Made by a program: the position numbers and the translations under genes
Origin: Methyloversatilis sp. RAC08
GTDB lineage: Bacteria; Pseudomonadota; Gammaproteobacteria; Burkholderiales; Rhodocyclaceae
DNA length: 64,000 nt
Reading direction: 5' to 3'
Assembly (NCBI RefSeq): GCF_001713355.1
Contig: NZ_CP016448.1
Span: 2,976,001 to 3,040,000, forward strand
Shown: in pieces, positions 18,056 to 27,188 of the stretch
Position numbering within the stretch: the first letter of the stretch is position 1
Layout of the letters: each line of letters begins with the position of its first letter
Notes under the pieces: model-generated
Told to the model about the DNA's origin: nothing
Database searches by the model: none
The model's input: only the letters and a program-made list of their open reading frames with translations

Positions 18056-18700
18056 ATGAAGATGTCGATCAAATCCTTTCTGTCCGTCACCGCCCTGTTC
18101 CTGATCACGCCGGCATGGGCGGGTCTGGACGAGTCGATCACCCGACTGCAGTCGGAGTGGGAACAGATCAAGTACAAGCAGCCGGCCGACAAGCAGGAAA
18201 AGGCCTACGAAGCGCTGACCAAGGACGCCGCCGCCGTGCGCGCGGAGCACCCGGACCGCGCCGAAGCGGACATCTGGTACGCCATCGCACTGGCCAGTCA
18301 GGCCGGTGCGCAGGGCGGGCTCGGCGCACTGTCGCTGGCCAAGGAAGCGCGCACCGTGCTGGAACAGGCGCTGGCGCGCAATCCGGAAGCCTTGAACGGC
18401 TCGGCCTACGTCACGTTGTCGTCTTTGTACTGCCAGGTTCCCGGCTGGCCGATCGGCTTCGGCGACAAGGACAAGGCGCGCGAGCTGCTGAACAAGGCGC
18501 TCGCGCTCAACCCGAACGGCATCGACCCGCACTATTTCATGGGTGACTGCCTATACCGGGCCGGCGAGTACGAAAAGGCACAGGCGTCGCTGGAAACGGC
18601 GCTCAAGGCGCCGGCACGCCCGAACCGCCCGCTGGCCGATGAAGGTCGTCGCAAGGAGATCGAAGCCCTGATGATCAAGGTGAAGCAAAAGCTGAAATAG
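18056..18700 (+). CDS. Secreted TPR protein of the ligase/oxidase cluster
   Basis: 214 residues with a signal peptide (cleavage expected after TPAWA, about residue 22) and TPR-like helix pairs: ADIWYAIALASQAGAQGG, LNGSAYVTLSSLYCQV and IDPHYFMGDCLYRAGEYEKAQ. Two Cys in the mature part could pair. An AAGAGGAA ribosome site overlaps the SDR stop, so it is the fifth gene of the operon. It would sit in the periplasm, perhaps scaffolding export or sensing of a product. No specific family name can be given. Confidence 0.7.
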   Translation: MKMSIKSFLSVTALFLITPAWAGLDESITRLQSEWEQIKYKQPADKQEKAYEALTKDAAAVRAEHPDRAEADIWYAIALASQAGAQGGLGALSLAKEARTVLEQALARNPEALNGSAYVTLSSLYCQVPGWPIGFGDKDKARELLNKALALNPNGIDPHYFMGDCLYRAGEYEKAQASLETALKAPARPNRPLADEGRRKEIEALMIKVKQKLK

Positions 18701-18746
18701 GTCACCGGCCATCGTCTGACCGGCCGCAACGCGTTTTGGAGCGACA

Positions 18747-19463
18747 ATGACGCACTTCCGATATGGCGCGATCCGACCGATGAGGATTCTGCTGGTTGAA
18801 GACGACGAACTGCTCGGCAGTGGCATCTGCGATGCGCTCGAACGCACGCGCTACACCGTCGAGTGGGTGCGCGATGGCGCGCAGGCGCTCGAGGCGCTGC
18901 GCGGCTCAGGCGTCGATCTGGCCGTGCTCGATCTCGGCCTGCCGCGGATGGACGGCATGGAAGTGCTGCGCCGTGCGCGCGAGGCCGGCGTCACGACGCC
19001 GGTGCTGGTGCTGAGCGCGCGCGACACCACGCTGCAGCGGATCGGCGGCCTCGACGCCGGTGCCGATGACTATCTCACCAAACCGTTCGATCTCGACGAA
19101 CTGATGGCACGCATCCGCGTGCTGGAACGGCGCACCCGCGGTGCCGTCGTCAACGTGATCCGTCACGGCAATATCGAAGTCGACACTTCGGCAATGACGG
19201 TCAGCGTCGAGGGCAGCAATGTGGACCTGCAGCGGCGCGAATACATGGTGCTGCGCAAGCTGCTTGAAAACATCGGCCACGTGCTGAGCCGGCAGCAACT
19301 GGTGGACAACATCTACGGCTGGGACAGCGAACTCGAAAGCAATGCACTCGATGTGCACATCCACAATCTGCGGCGCAAGCTGCACCCCGGCCTGATCCGC
19401 ACGGTGCGCGGTGTCGGCTACGTGATCGATCCGCTGCCGGCGGCCGTCCGGTCAGACCGCTGA
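18747..19463 (+). CDS. OmpR/QseB-type response regulator
   Basis: 238 residues. Receiver domain with the acidic pair EDD, phospho-acceptor Asp in VLDLGLPRMDG, Ser/Thr in VLSARD and Lys in LTKPFD; the C-terminal winged helix ends RTVRGVGYVI. The ATG at 18747 is chosen because GGAG lies seven bases ahead; the ATG at 18780 starts exactly at the domain (MRILLVEDD) but has no ribosome site. One base separates its stop from the kinase GTG. Position right after the 14.4-18.7 kb cluster makes that cluster a likely target. Confidence 0.88.
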   Translation: MTHFRYGAIRPMRILLVEDDELLGSGICDALERTRYTVEWVRDGAQALEALRGSGVDLAVLDLGLPRMDGMEVLRRAREAGVTTPVLVLSARDTTLQRIGGLDAGADDYLTKPFDLDELMARIRVLERRTRGAVVNVIRHGNIEVDTSAMTVSVEGSNVDLQRREYMVLRKLLENIGHVLSRQQLVDNIYGWDSELESNALDVHIHNLRRKLHPGLIRTVRGVGYVIDPLPAAVRSDR

Positions 19464-19464
19464 C

Positions 19465-20976
19465 GTGGCGCCGCCGGGACGCGTGTCGATACGCCTGCTG
19501 CTGCTGGCGGGCAGCGCGGTCATCCTGCTCGGCGTGCTGGGCAGCACCGTGTGGCTGGCCGTCGTCGCCGGGCGCGACGAGGCGGACGAGCTGTTCGACG
19601 CCCGCCTCGCCACGTCCGCCCGCGTGCTCGACAGCCTGATGGCGCGCCAGATCGAGCATGCCACGCTCAATGCGCCGCTGGTCATGGATCTGCCGGCGCC
19701 GATCCGTGCCGGGGCGCGGGCGCACGAAAAGGCGCTCAAAGCCGGGGCGAACATGTCTTTTTCATGGCAGCTGCAGGACTGGCTGTTCGGGCATCACGAT
19801 GTCGAGTCCTCGCTCGGCCACGAATACGAAACCCATATCGCCTACCAGATATGGAGCGAACGGGAGGGGGGCGCCGCGGCGCTGCTCGCGCGCTCCTCGT
19901 CCGCACCGGCCTCACCCTTCGCACCGTTGCGCAAGGGCTTCAGCGACCACACGCTGGAGGACGGCGTGTGGCGCGTGTTCGTGCTGCACTCCGGCGACGT
20001 ATGGATACAGGTTGCCGAGCGCGCCGACGCGCGCGAAGAACTGTCGGCCAAGCTGGGCTGGGCCACCGGTGCGCCGCTGCTGATCGGCCTGCTGATCGTG
20101 CTGCTGCTGACCGGCCTGCTGATCGTGCTGCTGCTGACCGGCCTGCTGATCGGCTACGGTCTTGCGCCGCTGTCCGAGCTGGCCGAACGCATTTCCGCCC
20201 GTCGGCCGCAGGACGACGAGCCGCTGTCGCTGACCCGGGTGCCGAGCGAGATCGAGCCGGTACTGAGCGCGCTGAACGGCCTGTTCGGCCGCGTGCGCAG
20301 CACGCTGGAACGCGAACGTCGCTTCATCGATTCCGCCGCACACGAGCTGCGGACACCATTGGCCGCGCTGAAGATTCATGCCCAGAACGCGCGCCGCGCG
20401 GAAGACGCCGCACAGCGCGACGCTTCGCTCGATCACCTGCTGGCCGGCGTGTCGCGTTCGGTGCATCTGGCCGAACAGATGCTGGCACACAGTCGCGCCG
20501 GACGACAGACGGACTGTGTGCCGGTATCACTGCGCGACGTGACCCGCGATGCGGTGGCGCAGCGCCGGCCGGGCTGCGACGCCAGCGGACATCCGCTGGA
20601 ACTCGATCTGTGCGACGCACCGTGCATGCTTCTGGCGGACGCCACCGGCGTCTCGAGCATGGTCGGAAACCTGATCGACAACGCGCAGCGCTATGCCCCG
20701 TCAGGCAGCGCGATCGAAGTTGCGCTGGCCGCTCGCGACGGGCAGGCCGTGCTGTCGGTCAGCGACGCCGGTCCGGGCATTCCGGCGGAGCTGCGCGAAC
20801 GGGTGTTCGAGCCCTATTACCGCATACCCGGTTCGGCCGGCAGCGGCAGTGGCCTCGGGTTGGCCATCGTGCGCGAAGTGGTCGAACGTCTCGGCGGGCA
20901 GATTGCGCTGCTCGATGGCGAAGGCGGCCACGGCATGCGCGTGGAACTGACGATACCCCTGCTCAGTGAGCGCTGA
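19465..20976 (+). CDS. Sensor histidine kinase (QseC/PmrB-like)
   Basis: 503 residues from a GTG. Two membrane segments (about 9-33 and 205-230) flank a periplasmic sensor region of about 170 residues; the HAMP-like linker is followed by the H-box SAAHELRTPLAALK, the N-box LIDNAQRYA and the ATP-lid DAGPGIP plus GSGLGLAIV. The second membrane segment contains a 9-residue tandem duplication (GLLIVLLLT). The last 14 bases overlap the 3' end of murU on the other strand. Partner of the regulator at 18747. Confidence 0.9.
   Translation: MAPPGRVSIRLLLLAGSAVILLGVLGSTVWLAVVAGRDEADELFDARLATSARVLDSLMARQIEHATLNAPLVMDLPAPIRAGARAHEKALKAGANMSFSWQLQDWLFGHHDVESSLGHEYETHIAYQIWSEREGGAAALLARSSSAPASPFAPLRKGFSDHTLEDGVWRVFVLHSGDVWIQVAERADAREELSAKLGWATGAPLLIGLLIVLLLTGLLIVLLLTGLLIGYGLAPLSELAERISARRPQDDEPLSLTRVPSEIEPVLSALNGLFGRVRSTLERERRFIDSAAHELRTPLAALKIHAQNARRAEDAAQRDASLDHLLAGVSRSVHLAEQMLAHSRAGRQTDCVPVSLRDVTRDAVAQRRPGCDASGHPLELDLCDAPCMLLADATGVSSMVGNLIDNAQRYAPSGSAIEVALAARDGQAVLSVSDAGPGIPAELRERVFEPYYRIPGSAGSGSGLGLAIVREVVERLGGQIALLDGEGGHGMRVELTIPLLSER
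20086..20153 (+). repeat. 27-bp in-frame tandem repeat within the kinase gene
   Basis: Bases 20086-20112 are repeated exactly at 20113-20139, and a third partial copy runs to about 20153. Each unit encodes GLLIVLLLT and lies in the second transmembrane helix. Confidence 0.9.
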
Positions 20977-21658
20977 TCGAGCGCGCCAGCGTATCGACCT
21001 CGGCCAGCCGCTGCGGCGTGCCGACATCGAACCAGTGCCCGGTGTGCAGTGCGCCGGTCACCCGTCGCTCGCGCATCGCTGCACGCAGCAGCGGTGCAAG
21101 CTTCGCCGGCGCATCCGGGTCGAGCGCGGCGAACAGTGAAGGGTGATAGGCGGCGACACCGGAAAACGTCAGCTTCGGTCCGCCGGTCTCGCCCACGTAT
21201 CCGTCGATCAGCGCGAAGTCCCCGTCGGGGTGATGCGGCGGATTCGGCACCAGCAGCAGATGGGCCAGCGTGCCGTCCGCCTGCAGCGTGCCGGCTGCGC
21301 GTTGCAGGGCCACGACATCGACATCGCACCAGATGTCGCCATTGATCACGATGAAGGCCTGTGCCCCGAGCAACGGCCGCGCATGCGCGATGCCGCCGGC
21401 GGTTTCCAGCGCGCCCGGCGGCTCGACCGACCAGCGGATGGATGCGCCGTAGGCCGCGCCGTCGCCCAGCGCTGCGACCAGCCTGTCGCCGAGGTGGGCG
21501 TGGTTGATCACCAGATCGGTCACGCCGGTCGCCACCAGCCGCTCGATGTGCCACACGATCAGCGGCTTGCCACCGACTTCCAGCAGTGGCTTGGGCAGAT
21601 GGTCGGTCAGCGGCCGCATGCGTTCGCCGCGTCCGGCGGCCAGGATCATGGCCTTCAT
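20963..21658 (-). CDS. murU: N-acetylmuramate-1-phosphate uridylyltransferase (MurU type)
   Basis: 231 residues of the nucleotidyltransferase fold: MKAMILAAGRGERMRPLT at the N-terminus, LPKPLLEVGGKPLI, and the metal-binding VINGDIWCD. It resembles MurU, which makes UDP-MurNAc from MurNAc-1-phosphate in the recycling route that bypasses de novo synthesis. The upstream gene is a matching sugar kinase, 10 bases away, and lptD diverges from both, as in pseudomonads and many betaproteobacteria. Start set at 21658 from the family N-terminus. A sugar nucleotide other than UDP-MurNAc cannot be excluded. Confidence 0.78.
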   Translation of the reverse strand: MKAMILAAGRGERMRPLTDHLPKPLLEVGGKPLIVWHIERLVATGVTDLVINHAHLGDRLVAALGDGAAYGASIRWSVEPPGALETAGGIAHARPLLGAQAFIVINGDIWCDVDVVALQRAAGTLQADGTLAHLLLVPNPPHHPDGDFALIDGYVGETGGPKLTFSGVAAYHPSLFAALDPDAPAKLAPLLRAAMRERRVTGALHTGHWFDVGTPQRLAEVDTLARSISAH

Positions 21659-21668
21659 CGCAGGCGCC

Positions 21669-22673
21669 TCAGAAGGTGTAGCCGGCCTGCGGCGTGATGC
21701 CTTCAAGCCGCTGCAGCAGACGGGCGAGCGGCGCCAGATCGCGGTAGCGCTGGCTGGTCTGCAGCAGGTACTTCATGACCCGTGGCAGGTCCTTCAGGTA
21801 GCCGTCCTTGCCATCGCGGTGATACAGGCGGGCGAAGATGCCCAGCACCTTCAGGTGGCGCTGCACGCCCATGAATTCGTAATCGCGGTGGAAGTCGGCG
21901 AAGTCGGCACGCACCGGCAGGCCGGCGTTGCGCGCGCCCTGCCAGTAGCGGATCAGCCAGTCGAGCACCTGATCCTCTTCCCAGTCGATGTAGGCGTCCT
22001 TGAACAGGCTGACCAGGTCGTAGCTGATCGGGCCGAACACCGCGTCCTGGAAGTCGATCACGCCCGGGTTGGGCCGGGTGACCATCAGGTTGCGGCTGTG
22101 ATAGTCGCGGTGCACAAAAACCTGCGGTTCGGCCAGATTGACCGCGAGCACGCGATCGAACACCTCGTACAGCGCGTTCGCTTCTTTCTCGTCGAGCTCG
22201 GCCTTCAGGTGGCGGCCGACGTACCAGACCGGGAACAGCTCCATCTCGGCCAGCAGCCGGTCGTGGTCGTAGGTCGGCAGCACGCCCGGCCGGCTGGCTT
22301 TCTGGATGTCGATCAGGGCGCTGGTCGCGTCGTGATACAGCGCGGCAGCATTGTCGGCATCAAGCACGTCGAGATAGGTGGTGTTGCCGAGGTCGGACAG
22401 CAGCAGGAAGCCGCGTTCGACATCCCGCGCACGCACCGCCGGCACGTGGGCGCCGGCCGCCTCGAACAAGGCCTGCACCGCGAGAAACGGGCGGCAGTCT
22501 TCCTGCGGCGGCGGGGCGTCCATCGCGACGTGGCTGGTGCCGTCGTCCAGCGTCACGCGGAAGTAGCGGCGGAAGCTGGCGTCGGCCGAAGCCGGGCGGA
22601 TGTCGAGCGGGCGACCGGGAAACTGCTGTTGCAGCCAGCCGGTCAGGATGTCGAGGCGAAGGTCTTGTGTCAT
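21669..22673 (-). CDS. amgK: Cell-wall amino-sugar kinase (AmgK type, aminoglycoside-phosphotransferase fold)
   Basis: 334 residues. APH-fold kinase with the catalytic loop VFVHRDYHSRNLMV (His-x-Asp...Asn) and metal-binding VIDFQDAVFGP. N-terminal SADASFRRYFRV is typical of AmgK, the anomeric MurNAc/GlcNAc kinase that feeds MurU. Start at 22673 (MTQDLRLDIL) chosen on family length; the longer frame runs into the lptD promoter area. The 180-base gap to lptD on the opposite strand must hold both promoters. Confidence 0.78.
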   Translation of the reverse strand: MTQDLRLDILTGWLQQQFPGRPLDIRPASADASFRRYFRVTLDDGTSHVAMDAPPPQEDCRPFLAVQALFEAAGAHVPAVRARDVERGFLLLSDLGNTTYLDVLDADNAAALYHDATSALIDIQKASRPGVLPTYDHDRLLAEMELFPVWYVGRHLKAELDEKEANALYEVFDRVLAVNLAEPQVFVHRDYHSRNLMVTRPNPGVIDFQDAVFGPISYDLVSLFKDAYIDWEEDQVLDWLIRYWQGARNAGLPVRADFADFHRDYEFMGVQRHLKVLGIFARLYHRDGKDGYLKDLPRVMKYLLQTSQRYRDLAPLARLLQRLEGITPQAGYTF

Positions 22674-22852
22674 GGGGCGGGTGTCCGGACGGGCGGGTGG
22701 CGGCAAATTGTTGCCAATGCGGACCGGGAAGCGGGTGGCGTTTGATAAGATGCGCGATTCTATAACGCGGCTGCAGGCAGTCCGGCAGATGCACGCCGTG
22801 ACGCTGTCGCCGTCATCCAACCGCGATCTGCCCGCTTCCAGTTTCCTCATTC

Positions 22853-25849
22853 GTGCTCAGGCGTTCCGTCACTTTCTATCTGGTCTGGATGTCCTGCGCC
22901 GTGCAGGCGGCCGACGCGCTGCCGCAGTTGAAGGTCGATCCTTCGCTGGTGCCGCAGTCGCGTCGTCCGGCGGCGACCGTGAAAGGCACGACGCCGCCGA
23001 AGCCGGGCAGCACGACAACCGCTACGCCGACTGCGCCCGCCCAGCCCGCCACGGTCGAAACCGTGCCGGTACCGGCACCGGGCGCGGTTGTTGCGACGCC
23101 GGTGGCGCCCGCAGAGACGGCGCCGGCTGTCGCAAGCCCGGGTAGCCCCGTCGTCCCGCCTGCCGCTGCACCGGCGGCTGCACCGGTCGCCGGTGCAGCC
23201 ACCAAAGCCCCGACGCCTGCCGCCTGGGCGGCCGAACGCGCCGTGACTGCCGCGCCCGCTGCACCGGCTGATGGCGCCACCGCGCCGGGCCTGCGCAATC
23301 TGCCGGCGCTCAAGGTTGACCGTGCACTGTTGCGGCAACCGTCTTCGATCGCGCGCCGCGCCGCGCCGGGCGTGCAGTCGCTCGGCGTGCAGTCGCCGGA
23401 CGACGTTCCGGTGCGCGGCAATGTGAGCACGGCGCGCAATATGCCGCCGCTGAAGGTCGATCGCGCGCTGATGGGCGCGCCACCCGTCGCGCGCCGCGTC
23501 AAGCCTGCGCCGGTGGAAGGCATTGCCGCCGCAGGCGCAGTCCCCGCTGCTGCAGCGGCGGTCGCCGAGGCGGGCACGCCGGGCGCCGCCTCGCTGCCTA
23601 GCCTGGTGCCGGAAGACGACGCGTCGCAGATGATGTACGGCACGATGACGCTGTCGGAATTCGTTGCGCGCAATCCGGATTCGCGCGTCACGCTGCTGTC
23701 GGCCGAATCGGTCAGCGGCACCACCGACGAAGTCATGCGCGCCGAAGGCAATGCCGAATTGCGTCGCCCCGGCACCACGCTGACCGCGGACCGCATCAAC
23801 TACGAACCACCGACCGAAGAACTGCAGGCCGACGGCAACGTGCGGCTGGTGCGCGGCGAAGACCGTATCGAGGGGCCGTCGCTGCGCTACCGGCTCGACC
23901 GCAGCGAAGGGGTGTTCGAAAAGCCGCAGTACTCGCTGCGCCGCAATCTGCAGACCGGCGAAAACCTCAGAACGACCACCGGTACCGGCCAGGCCGACCG
24001 GATGGAGTTTCTGGGCGAGAACCGGGTGCGCATGACGAACGCCACCTACTCGACCTGCGGGCCTGACAACCCCGACTGGTATGCCAAGGCGGAAACGCTG
24101 GATCTGAATTTCGAATCCGATGATGGCGAAGGCCGCAACGGCACGATTTACTTCAAGGATGTGCCGGTGCTGTACTCGCCCTGGCTCGATTTTTCGCTCA
24201 ACAACCGTCGCAAGTCCGGTTTCCTGTCGCCGACCTTCGGCACGACCAACCGGACCGGTTTCGACTTCCTGCTGCCGTACTACTGGAACATCGCGCCGAA
24301 CATGGACGCGACGATTGCGCCGCGTGTGCTCGGTACGCGCGGCCTGATGATGAGCAACGAGTTCCGCTACCTGAATCACAACTACAGCGGGATCGCGCGG
24401 CTCGACTACCTGTTCAGTGACCGCATCCTGGATCGCGATCGCCATGCACTGAGCCTGCAGCACACGCACCGGCTCACCAACCGGCTGAGTGCTCGCCTCA
24501 ACTACAACGAGGTGTCGGACCGCAATTACTACACCGACCTCGGTACGCGACTTGCGATCACTTCGATCAGCTACCTGCCGCAAGACGCCTCCCTGACCTA
24601 CTCCGGCGACTGGTGGAGCGCCACTGCGCGGGTGACCGAGTACCAGTCGCTGGCCAATCTGGCGCCGCTCTATTCGCAGATGCCTTCAGTCACGCTGAAC
24701 GCCTTCCGAGCGGATCTGCCTTTCGGTTCCGTGTTCCAGGTGAAGAGCAGCTACACCGACTTCCGCATCAGTGACACGACGCGCGACGAAGGACGCCGCA
24801 TCGTCCTCTACCCGCAGTTGTCGTTGCCGATGCAGACATCCTACCTGTCGGTCACGCCGAAGATCGGCGTGCATTACAGCAATTACGATGTCACGCGCGG
24901 GAGCAACAATGCCGGGCTGGACACCTCGCTGTCGCGCGCCATCCCGATCTTCAGTCTCGACGCTGGCACGGTGTTCGAGCGCGATTCCGACCTGTTCGGG
25001 CAGGGTTACGTGCAGACGCTGGAGCCGCGTCTGTATTACGTACTGTCCTCGTACAAGAATCAGTCCGACTTCCCGGTGTTCGACACCGCAGTGGCCGACT
25101 TCAACTTCGCGCAGATCTTCTCCGAGAACGTGTTCGTCGGACAGGACCGGATCGCCGACAGCAACCAGGTCACTGCTGCGACCACGTCACGCTTCATCGA
25201 TCCGGAGAACGGACGCGAGCGCGCCCGCGTAGCGCTGGGGCAGCGCTTCTACCTGAGCGATCAGCTGGTCACACTGCCGGGCGGCACGCCGCGCACCGAG
25301 CGCATTGCGAGCACGCTGGCCGCGGTGTCGGGCGAATTGCTGAAAGACACCTATCTGGACGCCGCGGTGCAGTACAACACCGACCTTTCGCAGACCGAGC
25401 GCTACAGCGTGTCGGCCCGCTACAACCCGCGTCCGGCGCATGTGTTCAACGCCGCGTACCGCTTCCGCCGCTCCAACAACCCGGCGATCAATGATGTGCG
25501 CGACGTCGACTTTTCGGTGCAGTGGCCGCTGACCAACCGCTGGTATGCGGTGGCGCGACACAACTACTCGATCGCCGATCGCAGGCTGGTCGAAGGTCTG
25601 GGCGGCCTCGAATACAACGGCGGTTGCTGGGTCGGCCGCATCGTGTTCCAGCGTATTGCCCTTGGTGCCCGGCTGCCCGGTCAGACGACGACCGAGCTGC
25701 GCACCCGCACCGCACTTTTCTTCCAGCTCGAACTCAATGATTTTTCACAGATCGGCTCGAACCCGCTGGATGCGCTCAAGCGCAGCATTCCGGGCTATGG
25801 CCAGATCAACCAGAGCACCGCCGATCCTATCTTCGGCGGGGATTACTGA
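22853..25849 (+). CDS. lptD: LPS-assembly protein LptD with long repetitive N-terminus
   Basis: 998 residues from a GTG; signal peptide ends near AVQAADA. An Ala/Pro-rich segment of about 230 residues with three copies of the motif LPxLKVDxxL (around residues 22, 150 and 196) precedes the OstA/jellyroll domain (ADRINYEPPTEELQADGNVRLVRGEDRIEG) and the large C-terminal barrel. Conserved Cys in YSTCGPDNPDWY and GGCWVGRI fit the LptD disulfide scheme. It inserts lipopolysaccharide in the outer leaflet with LptE. The extension makes it longer than the roughly 780 residues of E. coli LptD. surA follows after 13 bases. Confidence 0.95.
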   Translation: MLRRSVTFYLVWMSCAVQAADALPQLKVDPSLVPQSRRPAATVKGTTPPKPGSTTTATPTAPAQPATVETVPVPAPGAVVATPVAPAETAPAVASPGSPVVPPAAAPAAAPVAGAATKAPTPAAWAAERAVTAAPAAPADGATAPGLRNLPALKVDRALLRQPSSIARRAAPGVQSLGVQSPDDVPVRGNVSTARNMPPLKVDRALMGAPPVARRVKPAPVEGIAAAGAVPAAAAAVAEAGTPGAASLPSLVPEDDASQMMYGTMTLSEFVARNPDSRVTLLSAESVSGTTDEVMRAEGNAELRRPGTTLTADRINYEPPTEELQADGNVRLVRGEDRIEGPSLRYRLDRSEGVFEKPQYSLRRNLQTGENLRTTTGTGQADRMEFLGENRVRMTNATYSTCGPDNPDWYAKAETLDLNFESDDGEGRNGTIYFKDVPVLYSPWLDFSLNNRRKSGFLSPTFGTTNRTGFDFLLPYYWNIAPNMDATIAPRVLGTRGLMMSNEFRYLNHNYSGIARLDYLFSDRILDRDRHALSLQHTHRLTNRLSARLNYNEVSDRNYYTDLGTRLAITSISYLPQDASLTYSGDWWSATARVTEYQSLANLAPLYSQMPSVTLNAFRADLPFGSVFQVKSSYTDFRISDTTRDEGRRIVLYPQLSLPMQTSYLSVTPKIGVHYSNYDVTRGSNNAGLDTSLSRAIPIFSLDAGTVFERDSDLFGQGYVQTLEPRLYYVLSSYKNQSDFPVFDTAVADFNFAQIFSENVFVGQDRIADSNQVTAATTSRFIDPENGRERARVALGQRFYLSDQLVTLPGGTPRTERIASTLAAVSGELLKDTYLDAAVQYNTDLSQTERYSVSARYNPRPAHVFNAAYRFRRSNNPAINDVRDVDFSVQWPLTNRWYAVARHNYSIADRRLVEGLGGLEYNGGCWVGRIVFQRIALGARLPGQTTTELRTRTALFFQLELNDFSQIGSNPLDALKRSIPGYGQINQSTADPIFGGDY

Positions 25850-25862
25850 CGGACCCCCGAAC

Positions 25863-27188
25863 ATGCTGAATAAAATACTCACCGTCCTGCTGTTGTCGCT
25901 CGGTGTTGCCTTCGCGGGCAACGCGCAGGCGCAACCCGCCGAGCGTCCGGACATCGTCGAACTGGATCGCATCGTCGCCGTGGTGAACGACGAAGTGATC
26001 ACGCTGCACGAACTGCGTGCGCGCATTTCCGAAACCTTTGCCCAGATGCGCAGCCGCAATGTCACGCCGCCGCCGGCCGAAGAATTCGAGCGCCAGCAGC
26101 TCGAACGCATGATTCTCGAAAAGGTGCAGCTGCAGCACGCGGCCGAGACACAGTTGCGCGTCGACGACCGGCTGCTCGATGCCAGCCTTTCGCGCATCGC
26201 CGAAAGCAACCGCATGGACGTGACGCAGTTGCGTACCGCCATCGAGCAGGACGGCATGGCGTGGTCGCGCTTCCGTGAAGACATACGCAAGCAGATCATC
26301 ATGAGCCGCCTGCGCGACCGCGAAGTCGAAAGCCGCGTCGTCGTGACCGAAGGCGAAATCGCCAACTTCATCGCCAATCCTGAGCGCAAGCCGGATCAGA
26401 ACGAGGAGTACAACGTGTCGCACATCCTGCTGCGGGTGCCGGAAGGCGCAAGCCCCGAGCAGCTGATCCGGCTCAAGGCGCGTGCCGATGCCGCGCTCGA
26501 ACAGGTCCGCAAGGGCGAAGATTTTTCGCGCATTGCGGCGTCCTATTCCGACGCGCAGGACGCGGTCAGTGGCGGCAGCCTCGGCTGGCGGCCGCTCGAT
26601 CGCCTGCCGGCGCTGTTCGCCGATGCCGTGCCCAAGCTCAAACCAGGTGAGGTGAGCGACGTGATGCGCAGCCCGGCCGGTTTCCATATTCTGAAGCTGG
26701 TCGAAAAGCGCGGCGGCAGCGGCAGCGGCGACGAGTCGCGCGTCACGCAGACCCACGCGCGCCACATACTGATCAAGACCTCGGAAGTGCTCAACGACGC
26801 CGAGGCGCGCCGCCGGCTGACCGGGCTGAAGGAGCGGCTGGACAACGGCGGCGATTTCGCCGAACTGGCACGCACCAATTCGCAGGATCTGTCGTCGTCC
26901 AAGGGCGGTGATCTGGGCTGGCTGTATCCGGGTGACACGGTGCCGGAATTCCAGCGCGTGATGGACAACCTCAAGGTGGGCGAAGTCAGCGAGCCGGTGC
27001 AGTCGCCGTTCGGCTGGCATCTGATCCAGGTGGTCGAGCGGCGCGTCGACGAAGTGTCGCTCGAGCGCCAGCGTGCGGCTGCCCGCATGACGCTGCGCGA
27101 TCGCAAGGCCGAAGAGGTCTATCAGGACTGGGTGCGCCAGTTGCGCGACAACGCCTACGTCGAAATCCGGCTGGCCGAGGAACGGTGA
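25863..27188 (+). CDS. surA: Periplasmic chaperone/peptidyl-prolyl isomerase SurA
   Basis: 441 residues: signal peptide (to about GNAQA, residue 22), an N-terminal SurA chaperone domain ([17 protein letters not shown]), and two parvulin domains ([14 protein letters not shown]...GGSLGWR and [10 protein letters not shown]...GGDLGWL). It escorts outer-membrane proteins, LptD among them, to the Bam complex. Located directly between lptD and pdxA, the conserved order. Its stop overlaps the pdxA GTG start. Confidence 0.96.
   Translation: MLNKILTVLLLSLGVAFAGNAQAQPAERPDIVELDRIVAVVNDEVITLHELRARISETFAQMRSRNVTPPPAEEFERQQLERMILEKVQLQHAAETQLRVDDRLLDASLSRIAESNRMDVTQLRTAIEQDGMAWSRFREDIRKQIIMSRLRDREVESRVVVTEGEIANFIANPERKPDQNEEYNVSHILLRVPEGASPEQLIRLKARADAALEQVRKGEDFSRIAASYSDAQDAVSGGSLGWRPLDRLPALFADAVPKLKPGEVSDVMRSPAGFHILKLVEKRGGSGSGDESRVTQTHARHILIKTSEVLNDAEARRRLTGLKERLDNGGDFAELARTNSQDLSSSKGGDLGWLYPGDTVPEFQRVMDNLKVGEVSEPVQSPFGWHLIQVVERRVDEVSLERQRAAARMTLRDRKAEEVYQDWVRQLRDNAYVEIRLAEER

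Noticed and set aside
22847-24583. A 578-codon minus-strand ORF opposite lptD
   Set aside because: Shadow of the repetitive lptD 5' region; composition is low-complexity and there is no ribosome site.
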